64,000 bases of DNA from VRUE01 sp963720805 (GCA_963720805.1 CAVRGT010000011.1:89623-153622); one strand, 5' to 3'; numbered from the stretch's first letter, positions 41,305 to 49,505 are shown. The notes: generated from the letters alone by a model not told the origin. Program-made: numbers and translations.

Positions 41305-41379
41305 AGGACGCAAGGGTGGGGTCCCAAACACTCAAGCGAGGCTCCTGCCGAGCGTTTGGGGACCCCACCCTTGCGTCCT
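41305..41379. repeat. Inverted repeat, family B copy 4
   Basis: Positions 41305-41329 and 41354-41379 form a 25-bp stem with one bulged G. The 24-nt loop is identical to copy 3 (read on the other strand) except for one base, and differs from copies 1 and 2 in the mini-stem. It sits in the gap between the divergent flavin oxidase and enolase-family genes. Confidence 0.88.
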
Positions 41380-41394
41380 CGTACACTCCGCCGC

Positions 41395-42454
41395 GTGTCC
41401 ACATTCGACCCCCTCGCCAACCTCCCCCTGGAGATCGACGGCTACGAGCTCCAACCCTGGAGTTCCAAATCCCCGGCTTCGAACGCCTGAGCACCGTCAT
41501 CCACCTCTGGGGCGCCGGCGAGGACGGCCTCGGCGAGGACGTCACCTATGACCCCGTCGACCACATCGCCCTGCAGGACGCAGGCCCGACGCTCGACCTG
41601 ACCGGCTACGCCACCCTCGGCGAGTTCTGCGAGCTGATGGGCGACCTCGACACCTTCCCGGTCGAGCCGCAGCGCGACGTGTCCCGGCTCTACCGCCGCT
41701 GGGCCTTCGAGTCGGCAGCGCTCGACCTGGCGCTGCGCCAAGCAGGCAAGGGCCTCGCCGAGGTTCTCGGCCGCGAGCCGCGGCCGGTCAACTTCGTCGC
41801 CTCGATGCGACTCTCACCAGGCGATGAGAAGCCTTCGACGATCGACACCCTGCGGGCGAAGCTCGACCGCTACCCCACCCTGCGCTTCAAGCTCGACCCG
41901 ACCAACGACTGGACCGATGAGCTGATCGCCGAGCTGGTCGAGACCGGCGCCGTCGACTCGCTCGACCTCAAGGGCTTCTACAGCGGCACTCCGGTCGACG
42001 TCGAAACAGACCCGGTCCTCTACGCCAAGCTGATTGAGGCCTTCCCCGATGCCTGGCTCGAGGACCCCGACGTCAACGAGGAGACCCGGCCGGTCCTCGA
42101 GCCGGTCCGCGACCGCCTCACCTGGGACGCGCCGATCCACTCGATCGCCGACATCGAGGCGCTGCCCTGGGAGCCGAAGATGGTCAACATCAAGCCCTCC
42201 CGCGTCGGCGGCCTGAGCAGCTCTGCGAGACCTACGACTACTGCGCCGAGCACGGCATCGGCGCCTACGGCGGCGGCCAGTGGGAGCTCGGCGTCGGCCG
42301 CGGCCAGATCCAGGTCCTCGCCTCGCTGTTTCACCCGGACACGCCCAACGACACGGCACCGCGGCGCTACAACGAAGCGGAGCCGCCGGCGGGGCTGCCG
42401 GTTAGTCCGCTGGAGCCCAGGCTGAGCATGACCGGATTCCGTTGGGAAGGGTGA
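41395..42454 (+). pseudogene. Enolase-superfamily (mandelate racemase/MLE-like) gene with two apparent frameshifts
   Basis: The gene starts GTG 41395 (VSTFDPLANLPLEIDGYELQ). Near 41457 the frame shifts by one missing base into EFQIPGFERLSTVIHLWGAG, and near 42217 it shifts again into QLCETYDYCAEHGIGAYGGG, ending TGA 42452-42454. Between these, the enolase signatures FKLDPTNDW (metal-binding aspartate), LEDPDV and VNIKPSRVGGL are present. About 353 residues are recovered when both frames are joined. Both slips are single-base losses, the first in a C-run, so sequencing error is as likely as real decay. An acid-sugar or amino-acid isomerase or dehydratase is the family role. Confidence 0.75.
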
Positions 42455-42550
42455 GGGGTCGGGTGCCTCTCGCTCTGACAGTCGTCGCGCTAATTAGCGC
42501 GACGACTTTGAGTATCCGCCAGTTCGAGAGGCACCCGACCCCTCACCCTT
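42447..42550. repeat. Long inverted repeat with nested hairpin
   Basis: Positions 42447-42472 and 42525-42550 form a perfect 26-bp outer stem. Inside, AGTCGTCGCGCT (42480-42491) and AGCGCGACGACT (42496-42507) form a perfect 12-bp inner stem with loop AATT. On the minus strand ACTCAA precedes the inner stem, as in family B. The outer arm overlaps the enolase-gene stop codon. It would end that gene and precedes ferritin by 65 bp. Confidence 0.85.
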
Positions 42551-42615
42551 CGGCCAGCCGAATTTCGTGTTTCAGCTACGTTGCGAAAACCTGCCCCGCC
42601 GAGCTAGGAGACGAA

Positions 42616-43152
42616 ATGGCCGAGAAAAGCTTTGCTGACGCGCTGAATGAGCAGATCGCGAATGAGTTCGCCGCTTCGCAGCAGTACGTGGGCTGCGCCG
42701 TGTACTACGACGTGGAAACGCTTCCTCGGCTGGCGGCTTTCTTCTACCGGCAGGCGCTGGAGGAGCGCGAGCACGCGATGATGATGGTGCAGTACCTGCT
42801 CGACGTCGGCGAGGAGGTCCACATCCCCGACATCAACTCGCAGCAGACCAGCTTCTCCGACGGCGTCGCCCCGGTTAAAGCGGCCCTCGAGCAGGAGAAG
42901 CGGGTGAGCGACGAGATCTTCGCCCTCTTCGAGCTCGCACGCGAGGTCAAGGACTACCGTGCCGAGCAGTTCCTCCAGTGGTTCGTCAAGGAGCAGGTCG
43001 AGGAGGTCGCGCTGATGGGCGACCTGCTCAACGTGGTCGAGCGCTCGAAGGACAACCTGCTGCTGGCCGAGGACTACATCGCCCGGGAGAGCTTGGGTGA
43101 AGCGGGTGGCGGCGACCCGACCGCTCCGCCAATGGCGGGTGGCGAAGGGTAA
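42616..43152 (+). CDS. Ferritin (non-heme)
   Basis: ATG 42616, preceded by TAGGAGACGAA, gives 178 aa. The fold has the four ferritin helices with iron ligands: E in LNEQIANEFAASQQY, EEREHAMMMVQYL and the later QFLQWFVKEQVEEVALMGDLL. The glutamate-histidine pattern E-x-x-H of the diiron ferroxidase site is intact. It forms a 24-mer iron store. A glycine-rich C-terminal tail (GEAGGGDPTAPPMAGG) is disordered. It complements the Ferritin_2 proteins near 9 kb but is not linked to them. Confidence 0.93.
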   Translation: MAEKSFADALNEQIANEFAASQQYVGCAVYYDVETLPRLAAFFYRQALEEREHAMMMVQYLLDVGEEVHIPDINSQQTSFSDGVAPVKAALEQEKRVSDEIFALFELAREVKDYRAEQFLQWFVKEQVEEVALMGDLLNVVERSKDNLLLAEDYIARESLGEAGGGDPTAPPMAGGEG

Positions 43153-43193
43153 GGCGGGTCCAGCAGTCCAGGCAGTACCGCGCCTGAGGTTCT

Positions 43194-43261
43194 GCAACCG
43201 CGGTTGCGTATTCCGAATATAAGCTAGTTCATCCGGCAGCGGAACTAGCTTTATATCGGAA
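43194..43261. promoter_or_regulatory. Palindromic promoter region of the AbiE-like pair
   Basis: GCAACCGCGGTTGC at 43194-43207 is a perfect 14-bp palindrome. A further inverted repeat pairs 43211-43230 (TTCCGAATATAAGCTAGTTC) with 43242-43261; the mismatches are in the AT centre. AbiEi antitoxins repress their own promoters by binding inverted repeats, so both are candidates. The second ends at the ATG. Confidence 0.55.
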
Positions 43262-44357
43262 TGAATGCGCAACAACGCCCGGAATCCCCACCAACGCCCG
43301 AGGAGACGAAGCGGATGGCCGTTGACGCCATCCGCCACCGACTCCGCCGGGCTGGCTGTTGGAAACACGCGAGGACGGGCCGGGGGTAGGGCGCGGCGTC
43401 GATGCTGTCATCCGCATCGAAGCGCCAACCGGCGAGGCGGGCGAGATCGCCATGCAAGTCCGAGGCGCCCTTGACGCTCGCGACGTGGCCGGGATCAAGG
43501 GCCGAGTCAACGATCCCGCGGGTCCGCTCAACGCCTTCGAGACGCAAATGGTCGTCGCTCGCTACCTCAACGCAAGGGTTCGCGATCGGCTCGAGGCCGA
43601 GGAAATCGCCTATGTGGACGCAACGGGCAACCTCTGGCTGACGCTTCCCAGGCCGGCGCTCTTCCTTCGTGACGCAGGGGCGGCTCGCGATCCTTGGCGA
43701 GGCCCGGGCCGGCCGCGGGCCAGCTTCAGGGGCTCGATAGCCGCGCGCGTTGTGCGTGGCCTAGTTGATTTCGCACCGCCGATGACCGTGCCGGAACTGG
43801 TCAAGCGCAGCGATGTATCGACCGGGGCCGGATACCGGGTGGTCGAGTTCCTCGAGCGCGAAGGCCTGCTCGAGCGGCGCAAACGAGGCCCGATTTCGCG
43901 CGTCGATTGGAGAACGATCCTCGAGCGATGGGCCGAGGACTACGAGTTGGACCTGCAGGATGGCCCATTGCGAATGCTTGAGCCCAGGGGGGTCCAAACG
44001 GCGATTAAAAATCTAGGAGCGGCTGAGCCAGACGGCCGCTACGTTCTGACCGGTTCCGCAGCAGCCGGGTTCTTCGAAAAGTACGCCCAAACCCGCATGG
44101 CCCTGATCTATGCGGAGAGGCCGGCGGAACTGGCCGATCGGCTCGGGCTCAGGGCGGTTGAGACAGGGGCAAATGTGCTGCTCGTCCGGCCCACCGACGA
44201 GGTGGTCTTCAAGAGATCAACTAAACGCCACGGCCTGCAAGTTGCAGCTCCCAGCCAGATCGCCGCCGATTTGCTGAACGGACCAGGCCGATCACCCGCG
44301 GAGGCCGACGCCCTGCTTGATTGGATGCAAGGCAATGAGTCAGCCTGGCGATGCTGA
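43261..44357 (+). pseudogene. AbiEi-like antitoxin/HTH protein, apparent N-terminal frameshift
   Basis: ATG 43261 opens MNAQQRPESPPTPEETKRMA and continues to HRLRRAG at about 43352, where a lost base is needed to reach LETREDGPGVGRGVDAVIRI in the frame of 43359. From there the 332-aa frame is continuous to TGA 44357. It contains YVDATGNLWLTLPRPALF, a winged HTH (MTVPELVKRSDVSTGAGYRV) and ISRVDWRTILERWAEDY, as in AbiEi-type or related antitoxin proteins encoded before a nucleotidyltransferase. A genuine TTG start at 43359 would give an intact protein; the upstream similarity of codon use makes a slip more likely. The pair would be a type IV toxin-antitoxin system. Confidence 0.65.
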
Positions 44358-45179
44358 TCTGCGAGTTCGCACGCGTCGAGCGCTTCTCGAAGCCCTCGAC
44401 GCTCTGAGCGACCAGCTCAGCGCCCTCGTCCTGATTGGCGCTCAAGCTCTTTACCTCCACACCGGCGACATCGAGGTAGCCATTCCAGAGGAAACCAAGG
44501 ACGCCGATATCGGCATCGACCGAGCTGAGCTCCGCGAAGACCCGCTGATTGAGGCAGCAATCGAAGCGGCGGGATTCCAAAAGGATTTGGAGAATCCACA
44601 ACCAGGGACCTGGATCAGCCCGGACGGGATACCGGTCGACCTGATGGTGCCCGAGGCAATGGCCGGGCCAAATGCCCCGAACCGGCGCGGCGCCGGATCC
44701 CTCCTCATGACAATGGATCGATGCGCCGGGCAACCGGGTTGGAGGGATCGATCGTCGACAACGCGGCCCAGGAGATTCGATCGTTCGATCCCCTCGACGA
44801 TCGCGTTTTCACGATCCGCGTGGCGGGCCCGGGAGGGCTCCTGGTTGCCAAGCTCCACAAGATCGGCGAGCGCAACGAGCGCCGGAGTGCCCGGCTCCGC
44901 GACAAGGATGCTCATGACCTCTACCGCCTCATGGTTGCGATCAACACCGAAGTACTCTCGGAAGCGATTTCGCGACTGCTGGACGATGAGCTCAGCGCCG
45001 CTGTGACGGAACGGGCGCTCGTCTACCTGGCAGGGCTCTTTGCGGCTGGGCCCGACTCCGTCGGTTCGCTCATGGCAGGACGAGCCGAGGAAGGCGTAGG
45101 TGAGCCGGCGATTGTCGCCGCGTCCGTCGCGGCGCTCGCCGACGATCTGCTCTCAGCCGTCGCGGCGAAGCCCAACTGA
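44335..45179 (+). pseudogene. AbiEii-like nucleotidyltransferase toxin, frameshifted
   Basis: ATG 44335 opens MSQPGDADLRVRTRRALLEA, with LVLIGAQALYLHTG and KDADIGIDRAELR, the nucleotidyltransferase G[AG]-type and DxD-like motif. The frame is good to RRGAGS near 44695, then one base is lost before PHDNGSMRRATGLEGSIVDN. That second frame continues to TGA 45179 with FTIRVAGPGGLLVAKLHKIG and KDAHDLYRLM. AbiEii toxins transfer nucleotides to tRNA and are paired with AbiEi. The start overlaps the antitoxin stop by 23 nt. The slip may be a sequencing artefact. Confidence 0.65.
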
Positions 45180-45971
45180 TCAACCGAGCCAGCCGGCCCG
45201 CTTGCGCATGCATTTGATCCGGCGGAACTCGGCGATGTCCTCGCGTAGGGCCGCGGGGGCCGGCGCGGGAAGGAAGCTTGCGGGGAGCGGGGACTCGACT
45301 ACGCCTGTGTCCGAGCTGCTGACTCGGTAGGCGCGGGCGCCCCTTCTGGCGGTTACTGCCGAAGGTGGGCCTTCGCCTTCCCAGAGGAGGCCGGCGTAGT
45401 CGTCGAGGCCGTAGCCGCCGGGCATGCCGTTGGCCACCGCCTCGAGGTAGGCGGCGCGGCGCTCGGGCTCGTTGTTGTAGTGGACGCAGAGGCTGCCGTG
45501 GAGGAGGCCGAGGCCGGCCTCGATCTCGGGTTTGCCCGATGACTTGGTGATGCCGGACTCAAACCAGCACATCGCCCCGGCGCTCTGGCCGGCGAGGATG
45601 ATGCCCTGGCGCCAGGCGAGGCTGAGGATGGCGCTGAGGTCGTGCGCCTCCCAGACCGCCAGCAGGTTGACCATGCTGCCGCCGCCGACGTAGATCAGGT
45701 CCTGGGCGAGCAGGTGGTCGCGCAGCGCCATCGGCCGCCGGCCGAGGCGGAAGAGCGAGAGGTCAGACGGATCGCAGGGACGCTCGCCGAAGGCAGCGTA
45801 GAAGCGGCCAATCTGCTCGGAGGTGTCGCCGCTGGCGGTGGGCAAGATGCAGATCTTCGGACGCTTGCCGGCCCGCTCGGTCGCCAGCCGCAGCATCAGC
45901 TCGCTGACCGCCCGGTCGGGCGGGCGCGAGGTGAAGTCGTGGCCGCCGAGGGTGAGAATGCGGGGGACCAT
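45180..45971 (-). CDS. Peptidase E-like S51 family protein (cyanophycinase-related), copy 1
   Basis: The 263-aa protein has the type 1 glutamine-amidotransferase-like fold with the nucleophile S130 in LAGQSAGAMCWF, the strand DLIYVGGGSMVNLLAVW, and KICILPTASGD. The serine motif GxSAG matches the S51 family of dipeptidase E and cyanophycinase. It would cleave N-terminal aspartyl dipeptides or related peptides. Its stop is adjacent to the AbiEii gene end (convergent). A paralogue lies 7 bp upstream; the pair are probably one operon. Confidence 0.85.
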   Translation of the reverse strand: MVPRILTLGGHDFTSRPPDRAVSELMLRLATERAGKRPKICILPTASGDTSEQIGRFYAAFGERPCDPSDLSLFRLGRRPMALRDHLLAQDLIYVGGGSMVNLLAVWEAHDLSAILSLAWRQGIILAGQSAGAMCWFESGITKSSGKPEIEAGLGLLHGSLCVHYNNEPERRAAYLEAVANGMPGGYGLDDYAGLLWEGEGPPSAVTARRGARAYRVSSSDTGVVESPLPASFLPAPAPAALREDIAEFRRIKCMRKRAGWLG

Positions 45972-45978
45972 CGGCCGC

Positions 45979-46752
45979 TCAGGCCGCCGAGGTGGCGGAG
46001 AGCGTCGACGAGGTCGCGCCTGGCAGGCGGGTGACTGGCGCCGCGTCGCCTAGATAGGTGGTCGCCAGCCTCATCTCGACCACCCGGTCGCCGGCCGCGT
46101 CGAGCCGGTAGCCGCGCGCGGCCGGCCGCGAGGCGACCACCCGGTTCAGCTCGCCGCCGATGAAGTGCAGGCCGGCGCTGTCCTCGGCGGCGTAGCCGGG
46201 GCGCATCCCTTCGCGCAGCATCTCGTGGTACGCGAGTCGCCGCTCCGAGGTCGGCTCGTAGTGGACGCAGTTGCTGAACGGCAGCAACCCCAGGCCCTCG
46301 ACTCGTTGCGGGGCGCCGTGGAAGCCGGTGACCGCTTCGTCGAACCAGCAGAGCGAGCCGGCGGAGAGGCCGCAGAGGACGACGCCGGCTTCCCAGGCTT
46401 CGCGCAGGATCCGGTCGATGCCGTGCGCTCGCCAGACACCGAGCAGGCTGATCACACTGCCGCCGCCGACGTAGATCAGATCCTGGGAGAGCAGGTGGTC
46501 GCGCAGGTCCTCCGGACCCTGCTCGCGGCGGAAGAGGGAGATGTGGCTGGCCTCGCAGCGATCGGCAGGGAAGGCGCGGTAGAAGCGGACGACGTAGTGG
46601 TCGGCGTCGCCGCTTGCCGAGGGCATGAAGCAGACCTTGGGCCGCTCGCTGCGGCAGAGGCCCAGGACATACTCGTCGAGCAGGGGATTGCCCGACTCCA
46701 TCGAGAACCCCCCACCACCGAAGGCGACGATCTGACGAGGCGCAGGCTCCAT
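45979..46752 (-). CDS. Peptidase E-like S51 family protein, copy 2
   Basis: ATG 46752 (MEPAPRQIVAFGGGGFSMES) has an AGGAGG box upstream. The 257-aa protein shares the same layout as copy 1: S130 in LCGLSAGSLCWF, DLIYVGGGSVISLLGVW, and KVCFMPSASGD. The conservation of core but not of surface suggests diverged substrates or a heteromeric enzyme. It is divergent from a TetR gene, with TGTACA palindromes between them. Confidence 0.85.
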   Translation of the reverse strand: MEPAPRQIVAFGGGGFSMESGNPLLDEYVLGLCRSERPKVCFMPSASGDADHYVVRFYRAFPADRCEASHISLFRREQGPEDLRDHLLSQDLIYVGGGSVISLLGVWRAHGIDRILREAWEAGVVLCGLSAGSLCWFDEAVTGFHGAPQRVEGLGLLPFSNCVHYEPTSERRLAYHEMLREGMRPGYAAEDSAGLHFIGGELNRVVASRPAARGYRLDAAGDRVVEMRLATTYLGDAAPVTRLPGATSSTLSATSAA

Positions 46753-46948
46753 GCTCAAATGGTCCTCCTGTAAAGCCAAAACTCGCTTGTACAGGGGTCT
46801 GAAGTTCGTCTCGGCGCCCCCGCCCGCTTGTACAGTCGGCCTGCCCCGATTCCGCCGGCGTTCCCAGCGGTTTCCGGCTTTGTTAAATCGGTACCGGAAC
46901 GTCCACAGACCACCTTCAGGGTGTACAATCGCGTTTACCTAAACACGG
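46753..46948. promoter_or_regulatory. Divergent control region with repeated TTGTACA sites
   Basis: CGCTTGTACAG occurs at 46784-46794 and again at 46825-46835. A third TGTACA lies in GTGTACAATC at 46921. GTTTACCTAAAC at 46933-46944 is a near-palindrome. These are likely operators for the TetR proteins encoded just to the right. Confidence 0.55.
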
Positions 46949-47707
46949 TTGTCTACCTGCGAGATCGACGTGTCCCCCGCCTCCTCAAACTCCGCAAACT
47001 CAGCTCCAGCGCCGGCTGAGGACCTCGGCGCCGTGATCGAGCAGGAGCGGCTGCCGGCCGGCATCGAGGACCTTTCCGAGCCGCTGGTCGAGCACTCCCA
47101 GCGCGAACGTCTGCTCAACGCGATGGCCCGCAGCTGCGCCAAGAAAGGCTTCGGCGCGACCACGATCGCCGACGTCTGCGAGGGCGCCGGCGTCTCCCGC
47201 GCCACCTTCTACGAGCTCTTCAAGGACAAGGAGGACTGCTTTCACGCCTCGATGGAGGTGGCGCTCGCCGACGCGATGGGCCGCATCGTCGCGGTCTACT
47301 CGCCCGACAAGCCCTGGGCGACAATGGTTCGCGACGCCGCCGCCGCCTTCCTCGATCTGCTCGCCGGCCGGCCCAGCTTCGCTCGCATGGCCCTGGTCGA
47401 GGCGCCGTCCTCGGGCGATCGCGCCTTCGAGCTCTACGCGTCGGGCAAGCGCGTCCTGCAGTCGCTGCTCGAACGCGGCCGCGACGACCCGGTCGAGGAA
47501 GCGGCGATCCCCTCCAGCGCCGGCCGCGCCGCGCTCTCGGCGGCGGAGTCGCTGATCGTCGGCCAGATCCTTGCCGGAAACACGGCTCGCCTGCGCGAGC
47601 TGCTCCCCGACGTCGTCTACATCACCACGGTTCCCTACCTCGGCCAGGAGGAGGCCTTGCGGCAGTCGCGCGAGGCCGAGCGGACCGCGGTTCCCGCCGA
47701 CGGCTGA
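46949..47707 (+). CDS. TetR/AcrR-family regulator (1 of 3)
   Basis: The 252-aa protein has the TetR HTH at about residues 50-95 (RLLNAMARSCAKKGFGATTI, then GAGVSRATFYELFKDKED), followed by a ligand domain with PSFARMALVEAPSSGDRAFE. The first start is TTG 46949, but a GTG at 46970 gives a shorter form; neither has a clear Shine-Dalgarno. It is the first of three consecutive TetR genes with no other gene between. TetR repressors usually control an adjacent transporter or enzyme; here the divergent peptidase E genes are the nearest candidates. Confidence 0.85.
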   Translation: MSTCEIDVSPASSNSANSAPAPAEDLGAVIEQERLPAGIEDLSEPLVEHSQRERLLNAMARSCAKKGFGATTIADVCEGAGVSRATFYELFKDKEDCFHASMEVALADAMGRIVAVYSPDKPWATMVRDAAAAFLDLLAGRPSFARMALVEAPSSGDRAFELYASGKRVLQSLLERGRDDPVEEAAIPSSAGRAALSAAESLIVGQILAGNTARLRELLPDVVYITTVPYLGQEEALRQSREAERTAVPADG

Positions 47708-47711
47708 CCCC

Positions 47712-48383
47712 GTGGCTGAGGCCCGGGGGCAGAAACGGGAGCGGTGGCGGCCACCGCGCGGACGCCACCGTCTCCCCCCGGAGGTGATCGCGCGCTCGCA
47801 GCGCGAGCGCTTGCTCGAAGCGGCGATCCGCGTCGTCGCCGAGAAGGGCTACGCGGCGACGACGGTCGCGGATCTGACCCGTGAGGCGGGGATCTCGCGC
47901 ACGACCTTCTACGGGATGTTCGAGGACAAGGAGGGCTGCTTCCTCGCCGCCTATGACGGCGTCATCGACGCCCTGGTGCGCCGGGTCACGGTTGCCTATG
48001 AGGCCGAGGAGGGCTGGCCCAACCGCGCCCGCGCCGGGTTGGCGGCCCTGCTCGAGGCGCTTGCCGAGGAGCCGGCGATCGCCCGCATGGCCCTGGTCGA
48101 AGTCGGCGCCGCCGGGCCGGCAGCACAGCGCCGCTATCGGGCCGCGCTGCAACGCCTGACGCCGTTCTTCGACGAGGGACGCGACTTCGCGCCCGGCGGC
48201 CGCAGCTTGCCGGCCAACACATCCCGAATGGCAATCGGTGCCGTCGCGGGCCTGATCTCCGACGAGGTGATTGAGGGACGGGCGGAGTATCTGCCGAATT
48301 TGCTTTCAGAGGTGCAATTTGCGACGCTGATGCCCTATATCGGTCCTGCCGCGGCTACCCGGGAGGTGGGCGGAGAAAATTAG
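47712..48383 (+). CDS. TetR/AcrR-family regulator (2 of 3)
   Basis: The GTG 47712 start is 4 nt after the stop of the first TetR gene. The 223-aa protein has an arginine-rich lead (KRERWRPPRGRHRLPPEV) before the HTH at about residues 33-78 (AAIRVVAEKGYAATTVADLT, then AGISRTTFYGMFEDKEGCF). The ligand domain has LAEEPAIARMALVEVGAAGP, similar in pattern to the first and third genes. A frame upstream to 47571 overlaps the first gene and is not used. Confidence 0.88.
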   Translation: MAEARGQKRERWRPPRGRHRLPPEVIARSQRERLLEAAIRVVAEKGYAATTVADLTREAGISRTTFYGMFEDKEGCFLAAYDGVIDALVRRVTVAYEAEEGWPNRARAGLAALLEALAEEPAIARMALVEVGAAGPAAQRRYRAALQRLTPFFDEGRDFAPGGRSLPANTSRMAIGAVAGLISDEVIEGRAEYLPNLLSEVQFATLMPYIGPAAATREVGGEN

Positions 48384-48410
48384 ATAAACGCTTACGTACA
48401 CCGAGCCGCT

Positions 48411-49061
48411 ATGATGAAGGTACTCCGGAGTTTTCAACCTACCTGGGACGGGCTGATGGCATCCGAATCGCGGCGGGACCTCATCTTGGCGGCCATGATC
48501 CGCGTGGTCGGCAGCAAGGGCTACAAGGAGACCTCGGTCGCCGACGTGATCGAGGAGGCGGGCACCTCCCGCACCACCTTCTACAAACACTTCGAGGACA
48601 AGCACGAGTGCTTCCTCGCCTCCTACGAAGTCCTGGTCGAGCAGGTCTTCGCCGTCGTCGTCGCCGAATGCGACGGCGCCCAGTCGTGGCTGCAGCGCGT
48701 CGAGAACGGCCTGGCGACGATCGTCAAACTCTTCGCCCTCGATCCCGAGCTCGCCCGCACCGCCGTGGTCGAGGTCGCTGCCGCCGGTGCCGAGGCGCGT
48801 CAGCTGCACTGGGACGCGGTCGCCCGTTTCACCGAGTACCTCGAGGGCGGCCGCGAGCTCTCCGGGGGGAGCGAGCTACCCGACAACATCTCGCTGATGT
48901 CGGCCGGGGCGGTCTCGGGGCTGATCTTCGACGAGCTCCTGGCCGGTCGGGCAGCACAGCTGCCGGCGATGCTGCCCGACCTGCTCTTCGCGATGCTCGT
49001 CCCCTACATCGGTCCCCGCGCCGCGGCCGAGGAGATGCGCCGCGTCGCCGCGGCGAGCTGA
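48411..49061 (+). CDS. TetR/AcrR-family regulator (3 of 3)
   Basis: The 216-aa protein has the HTH at about residues 22-65 (AAMIRVVGSKGYKETSVADV, then EAGTSRTTFYKHFEDKHECF) and a ligand domain with LDPELARTAVVEVAAAGAEA. ATG 48411 or the internal ATG 48456 (MASESRRDLI) could start it. The gap before it contains AAACGCTTACGTACACC, which may be an operator. It converges on the ECF sigma gene with 3 bp between stops. Confidence 0.88.
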   Translation: MMKVLRSFQPTWDGLMASESRRDLILAAMIRVVGSKGYKETSVADVIEEAGTSRTTFYKHFEDKHECFLASYEVLVEQVFAVVVAECDGAQSWLQRVENGLATIVKLFALDPELARTAVVEVAAAGAEARQLHWDAVARFTEYLEGGRELSGGSELPDNISLMSAGAVSGLIFDELLAGRAAQLPAMLPDLLFAMLVPYIGPRAAAEEMRRVAAAS

Positions 49062-49064
49062 GCG

Positions 49065-49505
49065 CTAGTTCCCCGAGCGAGTTGCGGGGCGGCCCATCTC
49101 CTTGCGCAAGCGGTGGCGCAAGCGGTGGAGGCGAACCTTGACCGTGCCGTCAGGGACGCCGAGGCGGCGGGCGATCGCCTCCTGGGTCAAATCCTCCTCG
49201 TAGCGCAGCTCGATCAGTTTGCGATCGCGCTCGTTGAGGCGCTTGAGCGCGGCGTGCAGGTCAGCCCGCTCGACCGTGGAGATGATCTGCTCGTCCTCGG
49301 CACCTTCCCAGTCCTCGGCGGTGTCGACCGGGTCGGGGCGCAACCGCGAGTGCTGGCGGAAGGCCTCGTTGCGGACGATCGTGCCCAGCCACTCCTTGCG
49401 CCTGGCGCCGTCGCGAAGGGTTGAGCGCCGGCGCCAGGCACGAAGCAGCGCGTCCTGGGCGATGTCTTCCGCCTCGTTGGGATTGCTGGCGTAGTGGTAG
49501 GCCAT
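49065..49505 (-). CDS. ECF-type sigma factor
   Basis: The 146-aa product from ATG 49505 reads MAYHYASNPNEAEDIAQDAL, so the first part of region 2 is at the very N-terminus. Region 4 has ERDRKLIELRYEEDLTQEAI, then GVPDGTVKVRLHRLRHRL. The reading frame continues upstream for about 28 codons with sensible coding (GWEWDEAHRFCLR) but contains no ATG, GTG or TTG before the stop, so the gene may use ATT/ATC or have lost its real start. No anti-sigma gene is adjacent. Confidence 0.8.
   Translation of the reverse strand: MAYHYASNPNEAEDIAQDALLRAWRRRSTLRDGARRKEWLGTIVRNEAFRQHSRLRPDPVDTAEDWEGAEDEQIISTVERADLHAALKRLNERDRKLIELRYEEDLTQEAIARRLGVPDGTVKVRLHRLRHRLRKEMGRPATRSGN

Noticed and set aside
39817..41379. 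Insertion sequence or transposon around the flavin oxidase
   Set aside because: There is no transposase or site-specific recombinase inside; only the bracketing hairpins suggest mobility, so it is kept as a hypothesis instead of a mobile element call.
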